A program made the position numbers and the translations under genes. The notes under the pieces were generated by a model. The model was not told the DNA's origin. It was given only the letters and a program-made list of their open reading frames with translations, and searched no databases. 64,000 nucleotides of DNA, taken from NCBI GenBank assembly GCA_009835005.1, contig WTFG01000001.1, positions 1-64,000 on the forward strand, read 5' to 3'. The DNA comes from Flavobacteriaceae bacterium Ap0902. Its GTDB lineage: Bacteria; Bacteroidota; Bacteroidia; Flavobacteriales; Weeksellaceae. Shown here in pieces: positions 9,877 to 18,136 of the stretch (its first letter is position 1; every line of letters starts with the position of its first letter).

Positions 9877-9890
9877 CTGACTTTTATCAG
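9877..9890. promoter_or_regulatory. FNR/Crp-like operator between the regulator and ccoI
   Basis: CTGACTTTTATCAG is an inverted repeat close to the FNR consensus TTGAT-N4-ATCAA (three mismatches). Its centre, 9883.5, lies about 41 bases upstream of the start predicted from the TAATTTTG -7 element at 9912-9919, the standard place for a class II activator. It is also 5 bases upstream of the regulator's own start codon (9871), which would allow autoregulation. Confidence 0.55.
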
Positions 9891-9911
9891 GCAAATATAT
9901 AAATATCTATG

Positions 9912-9919
9912 TAATTTTG
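9912..9919 (+). promoter_or_regulatory. TAnnTTTG promoter element of ccoI
   Basis: TAATTTTG fits the Bacteroidota -7 consensus and ends 4 bases before the ccoI ATG at 9924. Transcription would start at or next to the start codon, giving an essentially leaderless mRNA. No good -33 TTTG is present, as expected for an activator-dependent promoter. Confidence 0.55.
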
Positions 9920-9923
9920 CTTT

Positions 9924-12305
9924 ATGGAAAGCCAATGTTACCATTGTGGGCAGGTTTGTGACACGGAGTTGATACGGTTTAATGATAAGGATTTTTGTTG
10001 CAATGGTTGCAAAACGGTCTATGAAATTTTAAATCAAAGTGAACTCACAGACTTCTACACCCTCAACAAAACACCAGGGATTCAACCTGATAAAAAAACA
10101 GATGTTCAGTTTCAATTTTTGGACACCCCAGAAATTTTTAACAAAGTTATAGATTTTAATGATGGTGGTGTGGGTGTTGTGACGTTTTATGTACCTGTAA
10201 TCCACTGTAGTTCTTGTGTTTGGGTTCTTGAAAGCTTAGATGATATTGATCCTAGGATTATATCTTCTGTGGTGAATTTTGCCCAGAGAAAAGTGCAGAT
10301 TAACTATAAATCAGATGAGCTAAAATTGAGTGAACTCGCTGTCTTTATGTCTAATCTAGGGTATAAACCTGTAATTAGTCTAGAGTCAACAGAGAAAGTA
10401 GCCAAAAAAATAGATCGTCGCTTACTCTTGCAACTAGTCATTGCAGGGTTCTGTTTTGGGAATATCATGATATTGGCTTTTCCAGAATATGTGGATACGG
10501 GTGACACTTGGCTGGCGGAAAACAATGGATACTTCCGTTGGTGGATGTTTGCATTATCATTGCCCGTAGTGTTTTATTCTGCACAAGATTATATATTCTC
10601 TGCCTATAAAGCGATTAAAAATAGATTAATCAATATTGATATTCCAATTGCTATTGGGATTCTTGTGCTTTTCTTGAGAAGCACATATGAAATTATAGCA
10701 GATTTAAGTCCTGGCTATTTTGATAGTTTGGCAGGTCTGGTGTTTTTTATGCTTATTGGGAAATGGTTTCAAAGAAGGACTTACCAAAGTTTGGCTTTTG
10801 ATAGGGATTATAAATCTTTTTATCCTATTGCCGTGACCAAAATCAACCCAGAAGGAAATCAAAATATTCTGCTTTCTGCTTTAAAAAAAGGTGATCGCAT
10901 TCTGTTGAGAGATGAGGAAATATTGCCAGCAGATGCCATCCTGATGAAAGGAACTGCTAGAATAGACAATAGTTTTGTGACGGGAGAATCTAAACTTATT
11001 GCTAAAAATCTTGGCGATAAAATCTATGCAGGAGGAAAGCAATCTGGTTCTGCCATAGAGGTAGAAATTATAGAGGAAGTTAACCAAAGTTACCTAACGA
11101 GCCTGTGGAATAATGATGCCTTTTCCCGTGAAGTTTCTGAGTTTGATACGTTGGTGAATCGGGTGAGCCGTTATTTTGTTTGGGTAGTATTGAGTATTGC
11201 ATTGATTGCAGGCGTATTTTGGTATTTCCATGATTTTAGCAAAATGTTCCAAGTAGTAACAGCTATCTTAATTATTGCGTGTCCTTGTGCACTTGCTTTA
11301 TCTGCACCTTTTACCATCGGGAATATCATGCGGATTCTTGGGAAGAAGAAGTTTTATATTAAAGACGCACATACTGTTGAGAATTTAGCCAAAATAGACC
11401 ATATCGTTTTTGATAAAACGGGTACCATTACAGAGAACCAATCTGCGGAAATTAAATATGAAGGAGAGCCTTTGACCGATTTAGAAAAACAAGCGATTCA
11501 CAGCATCACCCTACAGTCTAATCACCCCTTGAGCAGAAGTCTTCAATATAAATTTAGAGATTTCTCTACTTTTGAGGTTTCGGCTTATGAACAGATGAAA
11601 GGCAAAGGACAAAAGGCTATAATCAATGGGAAAACCATTGCGCTGGGAAGTGCCAAATGGCTAAACCCTATGCGAGAAAAAAATGCGCTGCAAACCGAAG
11701 TTTGGGTAAAAATAAATGACGATATAAAAGGTAGGTTTATCTTTCAAAATAAATATAGAAAGGGGCTTGCTACTACAATTGAAGGGTTGGACTTGTATGG
11801 TTTAAGTATTCTATCTGGTGACAATGCTTCTGAAAAAGAAAATCTAACTCAAGTATTCCCATCGCGCACAGAGATGCTGTTTAATCAATCTCCTAAAGAT
11901 AAACTACTATACATAGAAGAACTCCAAACGAAAGGGGGAAAACATGTGATGATGATGGGTGACGGGTTAAACGACGCTGGAGCCTTAAAACAAAGTGATG
12001 TTGGGATTGCAGTGGCAGAAGACATGAACAGCTTTTCCCCCTCATGCGATGTGATTATGGGAAGCGAGGCCTTTTCTGATCTTCCACAATTTCTAGAATT
12101 AAGTAAAAGAGGCATTAAATTAGTAAAGATGGCTTTCTTGATTAGTTTCTTATACAATATTATAGGGTTAAGTTTTGCTGTCACAGGGAATCTTGCCCCT
12201 GTAGTGGCGGCCATCCTAATGCCTATAAGTTCTATTTCTATTGTTTTATTCGCGACTTTTGGGTCTTGGATTAGCGCGAGCATGATATTCAAAAAACAAG
12301 TATAA
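9924..12305 (+). CDS. ccoI: P1B-type copper-transporting ATPase for cbb3 oxidase assembly
   Basis: A 793-aa heavy-metal P-type ATPase. The N-terminus has a Cys-rich segment typical of the CcoI/FixI group (CYHCGQVCD, then FCCNGCKTVYEIL), then a ferredoxin-like metal-binding domain with HCSSCVWVLESL. Transport and catalytic motifs follow: CPC in IIACPCALALSAP (about 452-454), phosphorylation site DKTGT (about 497), and GDGLNDAGAL (about 679). It delivers copper across the inner membrane for haem-copper oxidases. The Crp/Fnr regulator next door supports the CcoI role. Unlike many flavobacterial loci, no ccoS or ccoNOP genes follow; hemH does. Confidence 0.93.
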   Translation: MESQCYHCGQVCDTELIRFNDKDFCCNGCKTVYEILNQSELTDFYTLNKTPGIQPDKKTDVQFQFLDTPEIFNKVIDFNDGGVGVVTFYVPVIHCSSCVWVLESLDDIDPRIISSVVNFAQRKVQINYKSDELKLSELAVFMSNLGYKPVISLESTEKVAKKIDRRLLLQLVIAGFCFGNIMILAFPEYVDTGDTWLAENNGYFRWWMFALSLPVVFYSAQDYIFSAYKAIKNRLINIDIPIAIGILVLFLRSTYEIIADLSPGYFDSLAGLVFFMLIGKWFQRRTYQSLAFDRDYKSFYPIAVTKINPEGNQNILLSALKKGDRILLRDEEILPADAILMKGTARIDNSFVTGESKLIAKNLGDKIYAGGKQSGSAIEVEIIEEVNQSYLTSLWNNDAFSREVSEFDTLVNRVSRYFVWVVLSIALIAGVFWYFHDFSKMFQVVTAILIIACPCALALSAPFTIGNIMRILGKKKFYIKDAHTVENLAKIDHIVFDKTGTITENQSAEIKYEGEPLTDLEKQAIHSITLQSNHPLSRSLQYKFRDFSTFEVSAYEQMKGKGQKAIINGKTIALGSAKWLNPMREKNALQTEVWVKINDDIKGRFIFQNKYRKGLATTIEGLDLYGLSILSGDNASEKENLTQVFPSRTEMLFNQSPKDKLLYIEELQTKGGKHVMMMGDGLNDAGALKQSDVGIAVAEDMNSFSPSCDVIMGSEAFSDLPQFLELSKRGIKLVKMAFLISFLYNIIGLSFAVTGNLAPVVAAILMPISSISIVLFATFGSWISASMIFKKQV

Positions 12306-12328
12306 ACAATACGTTGGCAATAAAAGAT

Positions 12329-12336
12329 TATATTTG
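12329..12336 (+). promoter_or_regulatory. TAnnTTTG promoter element of hemH
   Basis: TATATTTG lies 6 bases upstream of the ATG at 12343 and within 30 bases of the end of ccoI. It suggests that hemH has its own nearly leaderless promoter in addition to any read-through from ccoI. The -33 partner at the usual distance is not evident. Confidence 0.5.
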
Positions 12337-12342
12337 TATCCT

Positions 12343-13347
12343 ATGAAAAAAGGTGTTTTAATTATCAATTTGGGTTCTCCAGATTCTACCAAAACAAGTG
12401 ATGTAAGAAAGTACTTGAGGGAATTCCTTTCGGACCCCAAAGTGATAGATGTATGGTACGTTAGAAATATTATTCTCAATTTGTTTATTCTACCATTTAG
12501 ACCTAAAAAATCTGCCACCGCTTACCGCAAAATATGGTGGAAAGAGGGTTCTCCTCTTATTGTACTGACAGAAAGACTGTTATTAAAACTTAGAGAAAGA
12601 ATGGATATACCGATGGCGATGGGCATGCGGTATGGTAATCCATCCATAGAAAGTGGTCTGGCAGAACTCAAAGCACAAGGTTGTGAGCATATTTTTGTGA
12701 TTCCATTGTATCCGCAATACGCCATGAGTACTACAGAAACGGTTGTAGATAAAACCCAGGAGGTTCAGCAAAAGAAATTCCCAGGATTAAAGATAGATTA
12801 TATGCCACCCTTTTACAATGATGATGAATACATCACCATCCTAGCAGATTCTATCCAAGAGAAACTTCCAGAGAAATTGGATAAAATTATGTTCTCGTAT
12901 CACGGTATTCCAGAGAGACATATTTATAAAACAGATAAAACCAATACCTGTGAGATTGGAAAGTGTTGTTTTAAAGATAGCAATCCATCTCATCCAACTT
13001 GTTATCGCCACCAATGCTATAAAACAACAGAATTAACCACGGCAAAACTGGGTGTTAGCAAAAAACAGGTTATGCAAACATTCCAATCTAGATTAGGCAA
13101 TGATCCTTGGTTACAACCCTATACGGATGCAACGCTAGAGAAATGGCCAGAAAAAGGAATTAAAAACATTGCCGTAGTTGCTCCTGCTTTTGTGTCTGAT
13201 TGTCTAGAGACCCTAGAGGAAATTGCCATGGAGGGCAAAGAAGAATTCATGGAGGCTGGAGGGGAATCCTTCACTTATATTCCGTGTTTAAATGATTCTA
13301 AAGAATTTGTAGATTTTCTAGAGAATAAAATTCAAAAATGGCAATAA
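12343..13347 (+). CDS. hemH: Ferrochelatase
   Basis: 334 aa counted from ATG 12343; the TTG nine bases upstream is less likely because it overlaps the TATATTTG promoter element and MKKGVLIINLGSPDS is the usual N-terminus. Ferrochelatase inserts Fe(II) into a porphyrin at the end of haem synthesis. Conserved features: LREFLSDPKVID, the catalytic-His segment MFSYHGIPERH, a Cys-rich stretch (CEIGKCCFKD...CYRHQCY), TFQSRLGNDPWLQPYT, and the second signature FVSDCLETLEEI. The cysteines might hold an Fe-S cluster, as in some bacterial enzymes, but that is inference. Placement after ccoI links haem supply with oxidase assembly. Confidence 0.95.
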   Translation: MKKGVLIINLGSPDSTKTSDVRKYLREFLSDPKVIDVWYVRNIILNLFILPFRPKKSATAYRKIWWKEGSPLIVLTERLLLKLRERMDIPMAMGMRYGNPSIESGLAELKAQGCEHIFVIPLYPQYAMSTTETVVDKTQEVQQKKFPGLKIDYMPPFYNDDEYITILADSIQEKLPEKLDKIMFSYHGIPERHIYKTDKTNTCEIGKCCFKDSNPSHPTCYRHQCYKTTELTTAKLGVSKKQVMQTFQSRLGNDPWLQPYTDATLEKWPEKGIKNIAVVAPAFVSDCLETLEEIAMEGKEEFMEAGGESFTYIPCLNDSKEFVDFLENKIQKWQ

Positions 13348-13447
13348 TTTTATAAATCCATAATTTAACCGCTGTTTAATCTTATAAGGCGTTACAAGTA
13401 GCGTGTTTATTAAAATAAATATCCTTACCTATTTGTTAAATAAATTC

Positions 13448-13455
13448 TATATTTG
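13448..13455 (+). promoter_or_regulatory. TAnnTTTG promoter element of the first DUF3078 gene
   Basis: TATATTTG 20 bases upstream of the ATG at 13476; a TTTG at 13432 is too close to be the standard -33 box. Confidence 0.45.
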
Positions 13456-13475
13456 CTGCCGATTAAATTACAAAC

Positions 13476-14423
13476 ATGAGAAAATTATTAACATTGGTTG
13501 CTTTGTCTAGTATAACTTGGGGTTATGCACAGTTGACAGAAGTAAAATCACACGTAAACAAGGCCATTGTAGAACCCAAAAATGATACGCTAGCAGATGG
13601 GTGGCATAAGAGCGGTACTATATCTTTATTATTTAATCAATCAGCATTCTCTAATTGGGTTGCTGGTGGTGTAAACAATATTGCTGGTAATGTGAACGCC
13701 GTGTATGATGCCAATTATAAAAAAGGTGATTTATTATGGGATAATCGTATTAACCTAGCTTATGGATTGACTAAAAATGAGAATCAGGATTATCGCAAGA
13801 CAGATGATAGAATAGAAATCAATACACTTGTTGGGAAAAAAGCATGGGGAAATTGGAGTTATTCTTTCTTTGGTAATTTTAGAACGCAATTTACAGATGG
13901 ATATGACTATGATAACGATGAGAACCAAGATTATCCCATTTCTGGATTTTTTAATCCCGCTTATCTAACTTTTGGTCCTGGTATGATGTGGAAGAAGCAT
14001 GATAATTTAAAATTTAATCTAGCACCACTTACTTCCAAATTTACATTCATTGGTGATGATATTTATAAATATGATAGTGCACATCCTTTGGCTAATGCCA
14101 ATGGTTTTATTAATAATAATGATGTAGAACTATATGGAGTAGAACCAGGAAAGAGTTCCAGATATGAGTTGGGTTTTTATGCCGCTGGATATTATAAACT
14201 TCAATTGATGGACAATGTAACTATGGAGAACATTTTAGCGCTATACTCCAATTATTTAGAAGAGCCTAAGAATGTAGACATGGATTACACGATGAATTTA
14301 GGGATGCAAATCAACAAATACTTATCTACGCTATTAACTTTACAACTGGTGTATGATGACAATGCTTATGCAGGATTACAAGTTAGAGAAGTCTTTGGAC
14401 TGGGTGTTACTGCCAAGTTTTAA
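13476..14423 (+). CDS. DUF3078 outer-membrane beta-barrel-like protein (paralog 1)
   Basis: 315 aa with signal peptide (about 1-18, cleavage after YAQ). The mature part matches DUF3078: GWHKSGTISLLFNQSAFSNW, LLWDNRINLAYG, aromatic beta-strand repeats and a final strand GLGVTAKF ending in Phe, typical of outer-membrane barrels. The function is unknown. A close paralog lies 75 bases downstream with the same block order, so this is a tandem duplication. A strong terminator separates them and each has its own promoter, so they can be expressed separately. Confidence 0.88.
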   Translation: MRKLLTLVALSSITWGYAQLTEVKSHVNKAIVEPKNDTLADGWHKSGTISLLFNQSAFSNWVAGGVNNIAGNVNAVYDANYKKGDLLWDNRINLAYGLTKNENQDYRKTDDRIEINTLVGKKAWGNWSYSFFGNFRTQFTDGYDYDNDENQDYPISGFFNPAYLTFGPGMMWKKHDNLKFNLAPLTSKFTFIGDDIYKYDSAHPLANANGFINNNDVELYGVEPGKSSRYELGFYAAGYYKLQLMDNVTMENILALYSNYLEEPKNVDMDYTMNLGMQINKYLSTLLTLQLVYDDNAYAGLQVREVFGLGVTAKF

Positions 14424-14446
14424 ATCAACATTGATAAATTTCTATT

Positions 14447-14480
14447 AAAAAATCAGACTTTCTTCAGTCTGATTTTTTTT
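14447..14480 (+). terminator. Rho-independent terminator after DUF3078 paralog 1
   Basis: AATCAGACT (14451-14459), a 6-base loop and AGTCTGATT (14466-14474) followed by six more T residues. The preceding A-run makes it usable from both strands. The next promoter starts 6 bases after it. Confidence 0.88.
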
Positions 14481-14485
14481 GTGTT

Positions 14486-14493
14486 TATCTTTG
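14486..14493 (+). promoter_or_regulatory. TAnnTTTG promoter element of the second DUF3078 gene
   Basis: TATCTTTG ends 5 bases before the ATG at 14499 and directly follows the upstream terminator. The transcript would be almost leaderless. This position argues against the in-frame TTG start at 14481, which would lie upstream of the promoter element. Confidence 0.55.
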
Positions 14494-14498
14494 CATTT

Positions 14499-15434
14499 AT
14501 GCCATATATCAAGGTACTTTTAATCCTGCTAATGACATTGTTGCCATTTCCTATAAATGCGCAACTCAAACAAGTATATCATGAGCTCAAAAGAATTAAC
14601 TTCCTTTTACCAGATTCTACCCAAGGCTGGAAGCGTTCTGGCAAGCTTAATCTCAACTTCAATCAAGCCTTGTATGATAGCTGGCAGGGAGGTGCAGATA
14701 ATAGCATAGAACTCGGTATTTTGTTGAATGAAAAATTTGAGTATCAATCAGACAAAATGATATGGGATAACTATATCATTGCAGATTATGGATTAAATAA
14801 ATTAAAGAAACAAGCGATTAGAAAAACGTATGACAAACTAGAATATAATTCTTTAGTGGGGATTAAACTACCAAAAAATTGGTCTGCTTCTTATTTTTTA
14901 AATCTGCAAACACAACTCACCAATTCCTATAATTATGATAAGGATTTAAATAAAGAAAATAGAATTAATGGTTTTCTAGCGCCCCTTTATATTACCACAG
15001 GTCCTGGTGTTATGTGGAAAAAGCATGATAAATTTTATTTTAATTTGGCGCCTATCACCTATAAAATGACCTATGTAAACGGTAGAATCCACAGATATGA
15101 TTCTGATTCATTAACTTTTAAAAGCAATGATCAAATAACAATTTTGGGGATAGAACCTGGTCATACCAGCAAATATCAACTGGGATTTTATGCCTCTGCT
15201 TTTTATGAATTTAATATTACCCCTAATATAAGAGTAGAAAATCGGGTGTCTTTGTATTCTGATTACTTAGAAGATTTTTCCAATATTGATTTTGATTATA
15301 CTATGAGAATGCTATTAAAAATCAATGACTTATTAAAAACTCAAATCACCATAGAAACACGTTATGATGACGATGCTTATAAAACTATTCAACTTAGAGA
15401 ATCCTTGGGTGTTGGAATAACCTTAAAGCTCTAA
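14499..15434 (+). CDS. DUF3078 outer-membrane beta-barrel-like protein (paralog 2)
   Basis: 311 aa from ATG 14499, with a signal peptide (LLILLMTLLPFPINAQ). GWKRSGKLNLNFNQALYDSW, MIWDNYIIADYGLNK, LYITTGPGVMWKKHDKFYFNLAP and the terminal strand SLGVGITLKL align block for block with paralog 1. Divergence is substantial, so the duplication is old. Function is unknown; an outer-membrane location is inferred from beta-strand pattern. Its stop codon overlaps the stop codon of the convergent second yebC gene. Confidence 0.87.
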   Translation: MPYIKVLLILLMTLLPFPINAQLKQVYHELKRINFLLPDSTQGWKRSGKLNLNFNQALYDSWQGGADNSIELGILLNEKFEYQSDKMIWDNYIIADYGLNKLKKQAIRKTYDKLEYNSLVGIKLPKNWSASYFLNLQTQLTNSYNYDKDLNKENRINGFLAPLYITTGPGVMWKKHDKFYFNLAPITYKMTYVNGRIHRYDSDSLTFKSNDQITILGIEPGHTSKYQLGFYASAFYEFNITPNIRVENRVSLYSDYLEDFSNIDFDYTMRMLLKINDLLKTQITIETRYDDDAYKTIQLRESLGVGITLKL

Positions 15435-16180
15435 TCCTCCCCTAACGCTTCCTCTAATTCTGGCGTGATTTCTAGCGTATGATATACGTTTTGCACATCC
15501 TCATCTTGCTCAAAACGATCGATGATATCCAAAATCTCTTTTCCCTCTTCTACACTTAGTTTTTTAGTGGTGTTTGGAATTCGTTGTATTTCTGCGTTTT
15601 TAACTTCAATATCCAACGCATCTAGTTTATGAGAAACATTTCCAAAATCCTCAAAATCAGAATATATGGTGATTAAACCATCCTCTTTTTCAATATCCTC
15701 TGCACCAGCATCAATTAGTTCAAGCTCAAAATCATCCCAATCCATAGTCACTCTATCTGCCTCTATGGTGAAGATTCCTTTTCTATCAAACATAAAAGCT
15801 AATTCACCGTTTTTGCCTAAGTTCCCACCAACTTTATTAAAGATAGCACGGACATTGGCCACTGTACGATTGTTATTATTAGATGCACATTCTATGAAGA
15901 TCCCAATACCATGCGGCGCATAGCCTTCAAAAGTAACAATATCATAAACCTCTGCATCTGCACCAGATGCTTTTTTGATAGCACGCTCTACATTATCCTT
16001 GGGCATATTAACACCCTTGGCATTTTGCATAGCTCTGCGCAGTGCAGGGTTTGTTTCTGGGTCTGGCCCCCCTTCTTTGACTGCCATAGCAATTTCTTTT
16101 CCTATACGGGCAAATTGCTTTGCCATTCTATCCCATCTAGCAAATTTTGCAGCCTTTCTATACTCAAATGCACGTCCCAT
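15431..16180 (-). CDS. YebC/PmpR-family protein (second paralog)
   Basis: 249 aa. The core is clear YebC: NPALRRAMQNAKGVNMPKDNVERAIKKASG and FEGYAPHGIGIFIECASNNNNRTVANVR. The N-terminus MGRAFEYRKAAKFARWDRM replaces the canonical MAGHSKWxxIKxRK; both versions occur side by side in Bacteroidota. The C-terminal tail ELEEALGED is acidic. It is probably a specialised regulator or translation factor distinct from the copy at 4945. Transcribed alone; its stop codon overlaps that of the DUF3078 gene (CTAA, 15431-15434). Confidence 0.9.
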   Translation of the reverse strand: MGRAFEYRKAAKFARWDRMAKQFARIGKEIAMAVKEGGPDPETNPALRRAMQNAKGVNMPKDNVERAIKKASGADAEVYDIVTFEGYAPHGIGIFIECASNNNNRTVANVRAIFNKVGGNLGKNGELAFMFDRKGIFTIEADRVTMDWDDFELELIDAGAEDIEKEDGLITIYSDFEDFGNVSHKLDALDIEVKNAEIQRIPNTTKKLSVEEGKEILDIIDRFEQDEDVQNVYHTLEITPELEEALGED

Positions 16181-16228
16181 AGTTAATTGTTTTTTGGCTA
16201 ACGAAATTAAATAAAATTCAAAAAAGTA

Positions 16229-16741
16229 TTACAGATTTTCTAATATATTTTTATCATCAATGGATTTAGCATAATCCACCAAAATTTGACCATCTCTTCC
16301 AATTAAAATATATCTAGGAATCCAATCTAACCCCACCTCATCTATAAAAATATTATCTCCCGTATTATCCCATCCAGTTTTAAAGTGATATTGCATTCCT
16401 TCTATCTCAAATTTATCTATATATTTCACCAACCCTGTTTTCCATTTATCCTCATCATCATCCACGGAGAAGAAAACAAATTTCACTTCTGGATATTTTT
16501 CTTGAAATTTCTTTACCTTGAACAAGGATTTAATACAATCTGGACACCAAGAAGCCCACACTTCTATAATTAAAACCTGGCCTTCATAAGCTTTGATGAT
16601 ATTCTCCACTGTTGTAATTGAACCACCTGTTGCATGAATAGGCTGATCCAAGGCTTCTTTTGAAAATGAAGTCATAGAATTTTGAGTACAAGAATGAAAG
16701 CAAAAAAATATAATGAATAGACTGGCAATATATTGATGCAT
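16229..16741 (-). CDS. TlpA/ResA-like thioredoxin-fold lipoprotein
   Basis: 170 aa. The N-terminus is a hydrophobic signal (YIASLFIIFFCFHSC), with Cys18 a plausible lipidation site, so it would be anchored in the periplasm. The thioredoxin fold is shown by VLIIEVWASWCPDCIKS, an active site of type W-C-P-D-C, the FFSVDDDEDKW strand and the cis-proline segment DWIPRYILI. Such proteins reduce or exchange disulfides, often for cytochrome c or outer-membrane proteins. It is divergent from pth, 54 bases away. The exact substrate is unknown. Confidence 0.87.
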   Translation of the reverse strand: MHQYIASLFIIFFCFHSCTQNSMTSFSKEALDQPIHATGGSITTVENIIKAYEGQVLIIEVWASWCPDCIKSLFKVKKFQEKYPEVKFVFFSVDDDEDKWKTGLVKYIDKFEIEGMQYHFKTGWDNTGDNIFIDEVGLDWIPRYILIGRDGQILVDYAKSIDDKNILENL

Positions 16742-16783
16742 TTCTTATAAGTAAAAAGGGTATGTTATCAAAGATACAAATTT

Positions 16784-16791
16784 TATATTTG
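16784..16791 (+). promoter_or_regulatory. TAnnTTTG promoter element of pth
   Basis: TATATTTG ends 4 bases before the pth ATG at 16796, again predicting a leaderless or near-leaderless mRNA. Confidence 0.5.
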
Positions 16792-16795
16792 CACT

Positions 16796-17362
16796 ATGCA
16801 GAAATATTTAATAGCCGGATTAGGCAATATGGGAGACCCATATACTAAGACGCGACACAATATTGGTTTTCTAGTAGTAGAAAGAATGGCAGAGAAAGCA
16901 GGTTTTGCGTTTAAACCTTCTAATTTTGGAGAGGTTTGTCAATTTAAATACCGTGGGAGACCTGTTACGCTCTTAAAACCAGATACCTTTATGAACCTAA
17001 GCGGCAACGCTATAGATTATTGGTTAAAGAAAGAAAATATTAAAATAGAAAACCTTATGGTGGTGACAGATGATCTAAATTTAAATTTTGGAACCATCCG
17101 CATAAGAGGCAAGGGTAGTGATGGTGGTCACAATGGATTAAAACATATTCAGCATAAACTAAAGACAACCAAATATCCACGCTTACGATTTGGGATTGGA
17201 GATGAGTTTGACAATGGTAGACAAATCGATTATGTATTAGGACAATGGGGAGAACATGAAAAAAAGACCCTGAATGAACGTTTAGACAAATCTTCTGATG
17301 CAGTTTTTGCCTTCATTTTTAAAGGATTAAATAATGCCATGAACGAATTTAACGGCAAATGA
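16796..17362 (+). CDS. pth: Peptidyl-tRNA hydrolase
   Basis: 188 aa, the normal bacterial Pth length. It recycles peptidyl-tRNAs released from stalled ribosomes. Conserved residues: YLIAGLGNMGDPYTKTRHNIGF with catalytic His21 and Asn11, PDTFMNLSGNAI, DDLNLNFGTIRIRGKGSDGGHNGLK with the conserved Asp, and YPRLRFGIG. The gene overlaps the start of plsC by 4 bases (ATGA), and purN follows, so the three look like one operon. Confidence 0.96.
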   Translation: MQKYLIAGLGNMGDPYTKTRHNIGFLVVERMAEKAGFAFKPSNFGEVCQFKYRGRPVTLLKPDTFMNLSGNAIDYWLKKENIKIENLMVVTDDLNLNFGTIRIRGKGSDGGHNGLKHIQHKLKTTKYPRLRFGIGDEFDNGRQIDYVLGQWGEHEKKTLNERLDKSSDAVFAFIFKGLNNAMNEFNGK

Positions 17363-18114
17363 ATATAATTGGAAAAGTGCTTTCTCTAATCTGGAGAGGC
17401 TGGTTTGTTTCGGTGGTCATTATAAACACTTTTATATGGGGTGTTTTCATCATCATTCCCTTGTGTTTTAGAGAAAAAGACTTCCCCAAAGCCTATTATT
17501 TTATGCGTATTTGGGCCAAAATTGTATTCTATGGAAGTGGCCTATCTTTAAAAAAAGTCGGCTTTGAATCTTTTGAATCATCCCATCCTTATGTGATTAT
17601 AAGCAACCATACTTCTATGATGGATATTATGGTGATGCTCATGATTAACAAAGATCCTATGGTTTTTGTCGGCAAGAAAGAACTCAAAGATTTGCCTATA
17701 TTTGGTTTTATATTTAGACGCTTACACATTCTAGTAGATAGAAAAGATCCCCAAAGCAGAAAAAATGTTTATAATCAATCCATCAAGAAAATCAAAGAAA
17801 ATAAATCCATTTGTATTTTTCCAGAAGGTGGGGTTCCAGATGAAACTGTTTTCTTAGATAGATTTAAAGATGGTCCTTTTGCCATTGCAATCATCAATCA
17901 AGTTCCATTAATTACGGTTACCATTTGTGGTTTAAAACAAATTTTGCCTTATGCTTATTTTCAGGGAAGACCAGGCAAAGTCACGGTTAAATTAAACAGC
18001 ATAGAATCTACAGAAAATTTATCTAAAACAGATATTGCAGTCTTGAAGAATAAATCCAGAGAGGAAATTTTAAATGCTTTAAAGCATTGTGAAGCGAAGA
18101 ATCAACATTATTAA
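17359..18114 (+). CDS. plsC: 1-acyl-sn-glycerol-3-phosphate acyltransferase
   Basis: 251 aa. It acylates lysophosphatidic acid to phosphatidic acid in phospholipid synthesis at the inner membrane. Motif I is NHTSMMD (His84, Asp89), motif III FPEGGVPD (154-161), with VGKKELKDLPIFG and LVDRKD between them. The N-terminal hydrophobic segment (about 10-35) anchors it to the membrane. It overlaps pth by 4 bases. Confidence 0.93.
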   Translation: MNIIGKVLSLIWRGWFVSVVIINTFIWGVFIIIPLCFREKDFPKAYYFMRIWAKIVFYGSGLSLKKVGFESFESSHPYVIISNHTSMMDIMVMLMINKDPMVFVGKKELKDLPIFGFIFRRLHILVDRKDPQSRKNVYNQSIKKIKENKSICIFPEGGVPDETVFLDRFKDGPFAIAIINQVPLITVTICGLKQILPYAYFQGRPGKVTVKLNSIESTENLSKTDIAVLKNKSREEILNALKHCEAKNQHY

Positions 18115-18136
18115 TAAATTAGCAAAAATTAAAAAG

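Noticed and set aside
11885-12292. Long open frame antisense to ccoI (and similar antisense frames in the RND, CusA and adaptor genes)
   Set aside because: They lie wholly within strongly conserved genes on the other strand, have no recognisable motifs and no promoter; they are shadows.
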